Positions 1 through 4,354 of a stretch of DNA of 5,087 nucleotides are shown here, one piece after another. The translations under genes and the position numbers were made by a program. The notes below the pieces were generated by a model. It ran no database searches. It saw only the letters and a list, made by a program, of their open reading frames with translations, and was not told where the DNA came from. How positions within the stretch are numbered: position 1 is the first letter of the stretch; each line of letters begins with the position of its first letter. The DNA is from Thermoleophilia bacterium (GTDB taxonomy: Bacteria > Actinomycetota > Thermoleophilia > Gaiellales > Gaiellaceae): contig JAERMP010000172.1 in assembly GCA_016844515.1 (NCBI GenBank), forward strand, positions 1-5,087, read 5' to 3'.

Positions 1-62
1 GAGGGAGTGAATTCACGGCCTGTTCAGCCCGCTTTCAGAAGTGCGTAAGGGCTCTTCTCTAC

Positions 63-83
63 CGTCGGAGGAGTTGACCGACG
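63..83 (+). other. Small hairpin in the mRNA leader of gene 1
   Basis: CGTCGG (63-68) and CCGACG (78-83) are exact reverse complements around a 9-nt loop that contains AGGAG. The hairpin ends one base before the real Shine-Dalgarno (AAAGGAG, 84-90). It could modulate message stability or ribosome access, or be incidental: a 6-bp GC-rich stem is not rare in this base composition. Confidence 0.35.
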
Positions 84-90
84 AAAGGAG
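84..90 (+). promoter_or_regulatory. Shine-Dalgarno of the secreted-protein gene
   Basis: AAAGGAG lies 6 nt before the ATG at 97, close to ideal complementarity and spacing to the 16S rRNA 3' end. It fixes the start of this gene and contrasts with the other genes here, which mostly lack a well-placed ribosome binding site. Confidence 0.85.
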
Positions 91-96
91 AGATCG

Positions 97-510
97 ATGA
101 AGAAGGCTCTCGTTCTCGCGGCAGTCGTAGCGACCGCGGTGATCGCATCTGCACTTCCGGCGCTCGCCGCGGACGGGCCGGTGAAGACGTTCTCGCAGGA
201 CATGACGCTCGGTTTCTATCGAGGCCAGGTCGTCTCGTACCTCGACTTCGGGTCGGTAAAGCTCAAGCCCGGCAACAAGACCGCGCCGATCTGGGTGTTC
301 ACGAACGGTGACGAAGGACAGCGCAACATCATCGACACCGTCCCGGGGCGCAAGAACTACACGCCCCTCTGGGCGGTGAGCACGGTGACCTGGAAAGACG
401 GCGCCGACGCTCGCGTCCTTCGCTCTGCCGCGGCCGTGCGCGCCGCTCAGAAAGCAGGGGACATAACCGTCCGAGCAATGCCGATCGTCGTCAACTGCCC
501 AGTGCTCTGA
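97..510 (+). CDS. Small secreted protein of unknown function
   Basis: This 137-aa protein begins with a clear Sec signal peptide: Lys2-Lys3, a hydrophobic core over residues 4-20, and an ALA site at 22-24, with cleavage likely after Ala24 or Ala25. The mature part is about 112 residues. It has a YLDFGSVKLKPGN stretch (48-60), APIWVFTNG (63-71), NIIDTVPG (77-84), a YTPLW segment (88-92) with a following TVTWKDG strand, then a helical RVLRSAAAVRAAQKAGD (106-122) and an ending VVNCPVL with the only cysteine, Cys134. The regular beta-rich pattern and short length suggest a single exported domain. From memory, small secreted proteins with a similar NCPV ending occur in actinobacteria and some archaea, but I cannot name the function. 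There is no lipobox, so it is probably released or periplasm-like rather than a lipoprotein. The start is set by a strong Shine-Dalgarno. It stands alone, convergent with mutY. Confidence 0.85.
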   Translation: MKKALVLAAVVATAVIASALPALAADGPVKTFSQDMTLGFYRGQVVSYLDFGSVKLKPGNKTAPIWVFTNGDEGQRNIIDTVPGRKNYTPLWAVSTVTWKDGADARVLRSAAAVRAAQKAGDITVRAMPIVVNCPVL

Positions 511-516
511 GCAGTG
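500..516. repeat. Quasi-palindrome over the gene 1 stop codon
   Basis: CAGTGCTC (500-507) and GAGCAGTG (509-516) form an inverted repeat around T508 with one mismatch in eight. The TGA stop (508-510) sits at the centre. There is no following T-run, so a standard intrinsic terminator is not supported, but the structure could help end or stabilise the message. Confidence 0.35.
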
Positions 517-533
517 TCATCCGCGGATCTCCC

Positions 534-597
534 CCCTGGGACAGGCCCCACGAGGACATGACCCGGGGTCTGACCCCGGAACAGGTCCTATGAAGAC
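534..597. repeat. Intergenic repeat element: direct repeats flanking a GGGGTCTGACCCC palindrome
   Basis: Two imperfect direct copies, at 534-557 and 574-597, are 40 bp apart. The cores GGGACAGGCCCCACGAGGAC (538-557) and GGAACAGGTCCTATGAAGAC (578-597) differ at five sites, all transitions; the extended 24-bp copies differ at six, again all transitions. Between and overlapping them is a near-perfect palindrome centred on T571. The element fills most of the gap between two convergent genes and runs into the 3' end of mutY. A shorter relative of the core recurs at 1972-1983. This looks like a dispersed REP-like intergenic element, but family membership needs a genome-wide count. It may also act as a bidirectional transcription boundary. 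Confidence 0.6.
553..589. terminator. 37-bp palindrome between convergent genes; possible bidirectional terminator
   Basis: The inner arms CCGGGGTC (563-570) and GACCCCGG (572-579) are perfect around T571. The outer arms AGGACATG (553-560) and CAGGTCCT (582-589) match at 7 of 8 positions, separated from the inner arms by a 2-nt mismatch on each side. The structure lies downstream of both the + strand gene 1 and the - strand mutY. As RNA it would form a strong GC hairpin on either strand. No U-tract follows on either side, so terminator function is inferred from position and structure only. Confidence 0.4.
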
Positions 598-1307
598 GGG
601 AGGGCGACAACTCCCTCCTCCACCACGACGAGGCCGTCTCGCTCCAAGGAGCGGACGGCCTCGTCGTCGAGCTCATGCAGCGTGCGCGCAGAATCGGCGA
701 CTGCTCGAAGGGTTACTGCCCGCCGTTGGCGAAACGATCCCTCGAACGGCCCCTGCTTGCGAGCAGGCTCGTCGCGGATGCCTCGCGATGGGCACTCGCT
801 GACGAGTGGGCAGTCGTCGCAGCGCGGGATTCGGGCGAGGCAGATGGACGCGCCGAGGTCCATCAACGCCTGGGCAGCGCTGGAGGAAAACGACGCGCCT
901 GTGCGCCGAAGCACACGCTCGACGTTTACGTCCATCGGCAGCACGTCCTCGCCGAAGGCGAAGCACCGGATCGCCGCATCCGTGTACGGGCCTACTCCAG
1001 GCAGATCGGTGAGGTCGTGGGGCCAGCCCCTGATCGCGATGCGTTGCGCTGCTCGGTGCAGGCTCAGTGCACGCCTGTTGTATCCAAGCCCTTGCCACTT
1101 GCGGATGACGTCTGCCGTCGTGGCGGCCGCGAGCGAATCGACCGTGGGCCAGCGCTCGAGCCAGGCGAGGTAGCGCGGGACGACGCGATCGACCTGCGTC
1201 TGCTGCAGCATCACCTCGCTGACGAAGATCGCGTAGGGATCTTTCGTGTGGCGCCACGGCAGGTCGCGACCCTCTTGCTCGTACCAGGCAAGGAGCGGGG
1301 CTTCCAC
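588..1307 (-). CDS. mutY: A/G-specific adenine DNA glycosylase (MutY), compact form
   Basis: MutY removes adenine mispaired with 8-oxoguanine, preventing G-to-T transversions. The 239-aa product starts at a GTG (1305-1307), putting LPWR at residue 16 as usual. It has SEVMLQQTQV with catalytic Glu31, the helix-hairpin-helix LPGVGPYT (102-109, Tyr108 rather than the Lys of endonuclease III), catalytic Asp126 in MDVNVERVL, and all four Fe-S cysteines (156, 163, 166, 172; C-X6-C-X2-C-X5-C). A QGPFEGSFRQRR segment and short helical tail follow in place of the NUDIX-like C-terminal domain of E. coli MutY, as I recall for actinobacterial homologues. The Asp-to-first-Cys spacing is 30 residues against 54 in E. 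coli (Asp138 to Cys192), so a helix-sized piece is missing. The open frame continues upstream to 1502, but that part is Arg-rich and overlaps the GST gene. The stop codon lies inside the intergenic repeat. Confidence 0.9.
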   Translation of the reverse strand: MEAPLLAWYEQEGRDLPWRHTKDPYAIFVSEVMLQQTQVDRVVPRYLAWLERWPTVDSLAAATTADVIRKWQGLGYNRRALSLHRAAQRIAIRGWPHDLTDLPGVGPYTDAAIRCFAFGEDVLPMDVNVERVLRRTGASFSSSAAQALMDLGASICLARIPRCDDCPLVSECPSRGIRDEPARKQGPFEGSFRQRRAVTLRAVADSARTLHELDDEAVRSLERDGLVVVEEGVVALPSS

Positions 1308-1314
1308 GAGCCCG

Positions 1315-1320
1315 ATCCTA
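1315..1320 (-). promoter_or_regulatory. Putative -10 element of a leaderless mutY promoter
   Basis: On the minus strand TAGGAT (1320 down to 1315) lies 7 nt before the mutY GTG, so transcription would begin at or within a base of the start codon. No clear -35 hexamer is visible. The AGGA inside it could alternatively serve as a Shine-Dalgarno 8 nt from the GTG; the sequence alone does not decide between the two. Confidence 0.5.
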
Positions 1321-1341
1321 CGAGTCGGTGAGGTGGCTCGA

Positions 1342-1347
1342 TAGCGT
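1342..1347 (+). promoter_or_regulatory. Putative -10 element of a leaderless gst promoter
   Basis: TAGCGT lies 7 nt before the ATG at 1355. The nearest Shine-Dalgarno-like sequence, GAGGTGG (1330-1336), is 18 nt from that ATG, too far to serve it. It would, however, be 9 nt from an in-frame GTG at 1346. Either the gene is leaderless from 1355, or it starts three codons earlier with that ribosome site. Confidence 0.5.
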
Positions 1348-1354
1348 GTCGACC

Positions 1355-1954
1355 ATGCTTCTCTACAACTCTGCGGTCTCGGGCAACTGCTACAAGGTGC
1401 GGCTCCTTCTCGCCCACCTCGGCGTCGAGTACGAGATCGTCGACGTGAGTGTCGCCGATCGCTCGGGCCGCAAGGAGCTTCTCGGTGAGCTGAACCCCGC
1501 ACTTCGCGTGCCTACGCTCGTCCTCGACGGCGGCCGTCCTCTGGCGGAGTCGAACGCGATTCTCTGGTACTTCGGAGACGGGACGCCGTATCTTTCCGAG
1601 GACCCGTACGAGCGGGCGCAAACGCTGCAGTGGATGTTCTTCGAGCAGTACAGCCACGAGCCGTTCATCGCGGTTGTGCGCTTCTGGCTCCGCTACTCGG
1701 GGACCCCAGAGCGCTTCACCGACCTCCTCCCGGAGAAGACAAAGGGGGGCTATGTCGCGCTCGACGCCCTCGAGCGCGGTCTCGAAGGACGGGACTTCCT
1801 CGTCGCCGACCGCTACTCGATCGCGGACATCTCGCTCTACGCGTATACGCATGTCGCGCACGAGGGCGACTTCGACCTCGGGGCGTATCCGGCGATCCGT
1901 GCCTGGCTGAATCGCGTGGCAGCGCAGCCCAAGCACGTCACGATCGACGCCTGA
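1355..1954 (+). CDS. Glutathione S-transferase-like protein
   Basis: This 199-aa product has the standard two-domain GST layout. Residues 1-75 form the thioredoxin-like domain: MLLYNSAVSGNCYKVRLLL at the start with the Ser/Asn/Cys active-site region (9-12), the cis-proline loop VPTL (Pro53), and the Glu65-Ser66 pair that normally grips the gamma-glutamyl group of glutathione. Residues 85-199 are the all-helical domain, with SIADISLYAY (155-164), whose Asp158 is the conserved N-capping residue, and PAIRAWLNRV near the end. Family members conjugate or reduce electrophiles in the cytoplasm. Many actinobacteria use mycothiol rather than glutathione, so the thiol cofactor and substrate are open. 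ATG at 1355 is preferred because the beta-strand MLLYNS begins there, with GTG 1346 or 1328 as alternatives. It is divergent from mutY and 43 bp before gltX. Confidence 0.88.
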   Translation: MLLYNSAVSGNCYKVRLLLAHLGVEYEIVDVSVADRSGRKELLGELNPALRVPTLVLDGGRPLAESNAILWYFGDGTPYLSEDPYERAQTLQWMFFEQYSHEPFIAVVRFWLRYSGTPERFTDLLPEKTKGGYVALDALERGLEGRDFLVADRYSIADISLYAYTHVAHEGDFDLGAYPAIRAWLNRVAAQPKHVTIDA

Positions 1955-1971
1955 CCAGGGCCAGATTCCTC

Positions 1972-1983
1972 GGGTCTGACCCC
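1972..1983. repeat. Second copy of the GGGTCTGACCCC motif, upstream of gltX
   Basis: These 12 bases are identical to the core of the palindrome at 566-577 and in the same orientation. GGGTC and GACCC form 5-bp arms around T1977. The motif sits between the gst stop (1954) and the putative gltX -10 (1985-1990), about where a repressor operator or the end of the gst transcript could lie. The flanks do not match the first copy. Confidence 0.55.
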
Positions 1984-1984
1984 A

Positions 1985-1990
1985 TAGAGT
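1985..1990 (+). promoter_or_regulatory. Putative -10 element of a leaderless gltX promoter
   Basis: TAGAGT ends 7 nt before the GTG at 1998. There is no purine-rich ribosome binding site in the 20 nt before the start, which favours a leaderless message. No -35 hexamer is recognisable. Read-through from gst is also possible because the gap is only 43 bp. Confidence 0.55.
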
Positions 1991-1997
1991 CCGCAAC

Positions 1998-3059
1998 GTG
2001 ACAGTTCGCGTGCGCTTTGCTCCGAGCCCGACGGGCTCGCTCCATCTCGGCAATGCGCTCACTGCCGTCGCCAACCGCCGATTCGCCAAAACCGAGGGCG
2101 TCTTCGTGCTACGGATCGACGACACCGATCCTTCCAGAACCGTAGAAGGGGGCGAGACGGCGATCCTGGGCGATCTCGCGTGGCTTGGCGTCTCGTTCGA
2201 CGAGGGGCCTGTGCGTCAGGGCGAGCGAGGCCGTCTCTATGCGGAGGCTGCCGAGCGGGCGCTGGCCACTGGTGCTGCGGAGCGCGACCCGGAAGGCGCG
2301 GTCCGTCTCGCGAGGGATGGCACGACCCTTCTCCGTCCGGATGGCACGGCGACGTATCAGCTCGCGTCGGTCGCCGACGATCTTGATCTACGCATTACCC
2401 ACGTCATCCGCGGGAACGATCACCGGCCGAATCTCGACATCCAGCAGCGGATCGCCCGCGCGGTCGGCGGGCAACTTCCCGAGGTCATCCACCATGGGCT
2501 GGTGCTCGGCGAGGACGGGAAGAAGCTCTCGAAACGGCACGGTCACTCGTCCATTGCGGAGCTCCGGGACGAGGGCTTTCCGCCAGAGGCCGTCCGCGCA
2601 TACCTCGACGAGCTCGATCTGCCCGAGCACGACGTCCACCTCGATCTCGCCAGGCTGCGCCGGCTCGCGATCGACGCGATCGCCGCCATGTCCGACGAGG
2701 AGCTCGCGACTGCTGCGCAGGCCCCCGTCGAGGCGGTGCCGGTGCTCCGCGGCGCTCGCTCTCTCGTCGAGGCGCGGGAGTACTCGCGTCTCGTTCTCGA
2801 TCCCACTTCGGCGCAGCTTCCGGCCGAGGCACGTCTCACCCTCGATCGGTTCGTCGAGTTGCGCGAGCCAGCGCCAGAGCGGCTCTCGGCGGACGAGTCC
2901 CGCGCAATCCTGCGGGAGCTGAAGGCCGTCGGAGGTGACCTGCGATCGCTCCGACTCGCGCTCACAGGAGCGACGACTGGGCCGGAGCTCGCGGCCGTGC
3001 TCTCCGTGCTCCCGCGCGAGGAAGCGCTGAGCCGCACGGCCCGCGCGGTCGGCGCGTAG
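1998..3059 (+). CDS. gltX: Glutamate--tRNA ligase, shortened form
   Basis: This is a class I aminoacyl-tRNA synthetase that activates glutamate with ATP and attaches it to tRNA-Glu in the cytoplasm. Visible signatures are RFAPSPTGSLHLGNA (6-20, with HLGN as the HIGH motif), RIDDTDPSR (39-47), WLGVSFDEGP (62-71), HVIRGNDH (135-142) and GKKLSKR (174-180, the KMSKS loop). The C-terminal part has GDLRSLRLALTG (313-324) and LPREEAL (338-344), typical of the end of the GluRS anticodon-binding domain. At 353 aa it is about 115 residues shorter than usual. The segment between AAERAL and LLRPDGTATY lacks the region that often carries zinc cysteines, and the protein has no cysteine at all. Glutamyl-Q-tRNA(Asp) synthetase is the alternative, but that family lacks this C-terminal domain. 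No second gltX is visible here. It heads a run with cysS and rlmB; the GTG start sits at the conserved N-terminus. Confidence 0.88.
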   Translation: MTVRVRFAPSPTGSLHLGNALTAVANRRFAKTEGVFVLRIDDTDPSRTVEGGETAILGDLAWLGVSFDEGPVRQGERGRLYAEAAERALATGAAERDPEGAVRLARDGTTLLRPDGTATYQLASVADDLDLRITHVIRGNDHRPNLDIQQRIARAVGGQLPEVIHHGLVLGEDGKKLSKRHGHSSIAELRDEGFPPEAVRAYLDELDLPEHDVHLDLARLRRLAIDAIAAMSDEELATAAQAPVEAVPVLRGARSLVEAREYSRLVLDPTSAQLPAEARLTLDRFVELREPAPERLSADESRAILRELKAVGGDLRSLRLALTGATTGPELAAVLSVLPREEALSRTARAVGA

Positions 3060-3067
3060 GCCGGAGA

Positions 3068-3073
3068 TACGAT
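3068..3073 (+). promoter_or_regulatory. Putative internal -10 element before cysS
   Basis: TACGAT ends 6 nt before the cysS GTG at 3080, in the 20-nt gap after the gltX stop. A possible GGAG (3063-3066) is 13 nt from the start, rather far for a ribosome site. The gene may therefore be transcribed both from its own leaderless promoter and by read-through from gltX. Confidence 0.5.
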
Positions 3074-3079
3074 CGGCAG

Positions 3080-4354
3080 GTGCGCCTCCACGACACGTTG
3101 ACCCGCTCGCCCGTCGAACTGCAGCCCCCTCCCGGTCCGATCGGGATCTACTGGTGTGGCCCGACCGTGTACCAGCGCATCCACGTCGGGAACGCATACG
3201 CGGTCACAATCTTGCCGCTCTGGCTGAAGCGATGGCTGACGGCACGGGGCTACGAGACGAAGCTCGTCGTCAACATCACCGATATCAACGACAAGATCTA
3301 CGATGCCGCTCCCGGCGCGAGCGCGCAGCTCGCGGCGGACGCGACGCGCTGGTACGTGGAAGACACCGACCGGCTCGGACTCGGTCGCCCGGATGTGGAA
3401 CCGACAGCGGTCGAGACCGTCACTGACCAGATTCGGATGATCGAGGAGCTGATCGACGGCGGCTTCGCGTACGAGTCGGACGGGGACGTCTACTACCGCG
3501 TGGCGCGCTTTCCGGACTACGGGCAGCTGTCGGGGCAGCGACCGGACGACGTGCTGGAGCAGGAGCCGAACCCACGCAAGGAAGATCCACGCGACTTCGC
3601 GCTCTGGAAGGCGAACAAACCGGGCGAGGACACGTCGTGGGAGTCGCCATGGGGACGCGGCCGCCCCGGCTGGCACATCGAGTGCTCGGTGATGTCGGAA
3701 AAGCACCTGGGCACCGAGTTCGAGATCCACGGTGGCGGCCTCGACCTGATCTTCCCGCACCACGAGAACGAGCTTGCGCAGTCACGCGCGCTCGGTAGGC
3801 CGTTCGCGCATATCTGGATGCACAACGGCCTGCTTCGCTTCGCGGGCGAGGACATGCACAAGTCGGTCGGCAACGACGTGTCCCTGAAGGAGTCGCTCGA
3901 CCGTTGGGGCCGCGAGACGCTGCTTGTCTTTTTCCTCGGCGGTCACTGGCGGAAGCCACTCGACTACTCGGACACGACCCTCGAGGCGGCAGCGGCACGC
4001 GCAGAGGGTTTCCGTGAGGTCTTCCGGGCCCCGCCTGAGGCTGCGCCCGACGGCTCGTGGGACCGGTTCGCTGCGGCGCTCGAGGACGACTTCAACACAC
4101 CCGCTGCGCTCGCCGTGATGCACGAGTGGCGCGATCACGAGCTACTCCGCCGAGCGCTTGGCATCTTCGGGCTCGAGTCGCTTTCGGCTGAGGACGAAGC
4201 CCCCGCCGATGTCGTCGCACTCGCCGAGCAGCGGCAGAAGGCGCGCGGGGCTCGCGACTTCGACGAAGCGGACCGGCTGCGCGGTGAGCTCGAGGCCGCC
4301 GGCTGGGAAGTGCGCGACGAGGCAAGCGGCTACCGGCTCGTGCGTCTGCGGTGA
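3080..4354 (+). CDS. cysS: Cysteine--tRNA ligase with variant KMSKS motif
   Basis: This class I synthetase charges tRNA-Cys with cysteine. The 424-aa protein shows YWCGPTVYQRIHVGNA (24-39) with zinc ligand Cys26 and the HIGH motif, NITDINDKI (65-73), GRPGWHIECSVMS (194-206) with Cys202, and GGGLDLIFPHHENELAQS (218-235) with His227 and Glu231 as the other zinc ligands. The tail ARDFDEADRLR (391-401) is the usual CysRS anticodon-binding end. The KMSKS loop reads AGEDMHKSVGN (255-265), so the first Lys and first Ser are Asp258 and His260, while Lys261 and Ser262 remain. The helical part after DDFNTP (336-341) is shorter than in E. coli (461 aa overall). The related mycothiol ligase MshC is less likely because CGPTVY and HxGNA are the CysRS form. 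GTG at 3080 gives the conserved N-terminus. The stop overlaps rlmB by 4 nt. Confidence 0.93.
   Translation: MRLHDTLTRSPVELQPPPGPIGIYWCGPTVYQRIHVGNAYAVTILPLWLKRWLTARGYETKLVVNITDINDKIYDAAPGASAQLAADATRWYVEDTDRLGLGRPDVEPTAVETVTDQIRMIEELIDGGFAYESDGDVYYRVARFPDYGQLSGQRPDDVLEQEPNPRKEDPRDFALWKANKPGEDTSWESPWGRGRPGWHIECSVMSEKHLGTEFEIHGGGLDLIFPHHENELAQSRALGRPFAHIWMHNGLLRFAGEDMHKSVGNDVSLKESLDRWGRETLLVFFLGGHWRKPLDYSDTTLEAAAARAEGFREVFRAPPEAAPDGSWDRFAAALEDDFNTPAALAVMHEWRDHELLRRALGIFGLESLSAEDEAPADVVALAEQRQKARGARDFDEADRLRGELEAAGWEVRDEASGYRLVRLR

Larger units (their letters stand above)
1..96 (+). promoter_or_regulatory. Upstream region and 5' leader of the secreted-protein gene
   Basis: This stretch holds no gene. 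It contains a perfect 10-bp palindrome (GTGAATTCAC, 7-16), two TTCAG motifs exactly 11 bp apart (23-27 and 34-38), a weak -10-like TACCGT (60-65) and a hairpin (63-83). No convincing -35/-10 pair is visible, so the transcription start cannot be placed. The 11-bp spacing of the direct repeat is one helical turn and could suit a response-regulator site, but two 5-bp matches are weak evidence. Confidence 0.3.

Noticed and set aside
7..16. Palindrome GTGAATTCAC at the window start
   Set aside because: Too short to call an operator without a second copy; it is only mentioned in the leader entry.
519..528. Perfect palindrome ATCCGCGGAT
   Set aside because: Ten-base palindromes are expected occasionally in this composition, and it has no repeat copy or promoter context.
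675..1331. Plus-strand open frame antisense to mutY
   Set aside because: MutY on the opposite strand has all catalytic and Fe-S residues; the plus-strand product has no signature.
1328..1354. Earlier GTG starts for the GST-like gene (1328 or 1346)
   Set aside because: The family's first beta-strand starts at the ATG at 1355. The 1346 GTG remains possible because of GAGGTGG 9 nt upstream, so this is a preference rather than an exclusion.
1308..1502. N-terminal extension of mutY to an ATG at 1502
   Set aside because: The extra 65 residues are Arg-rich low-complexity, antisense to the gst N-terminal domain, and MutY proteins normally begin about 15-30 residues before LPW.
1211..2125. Minus-strand open frame of 304 codons over mutY, gst and gltX
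   Set aside because: It overlaps three well-supported genes in other frames, and its Arg/Val/Glu-rich translation shows no recognisable motif.
1998..3059. Glutamyl-Q-tRNA(Asp) synthetase
   Set aside because: The short length suggested it, but the protein carries an anticodon-domain-like C-terminus and lacks that family's zinc cysteines.
2543..3763. Long minus-strand open frame (406 codons) across the gltX-cysS junction
   Set aside because: It is antisense to two genes with full catalytic motifs, is Arg/Ser-rich and shows no domain pattern; GC-rich DNA produces such antisense shadows.
3080..4354. Mycothiol ligase MshC instead of CysRS
   Set aside because: Length is similar, but CGPTVY, HVGNA and the CysRS-type C-terminal tail, plus the neighbours gltX and rlmB, fit cysteinyl-tRNA synthetase.
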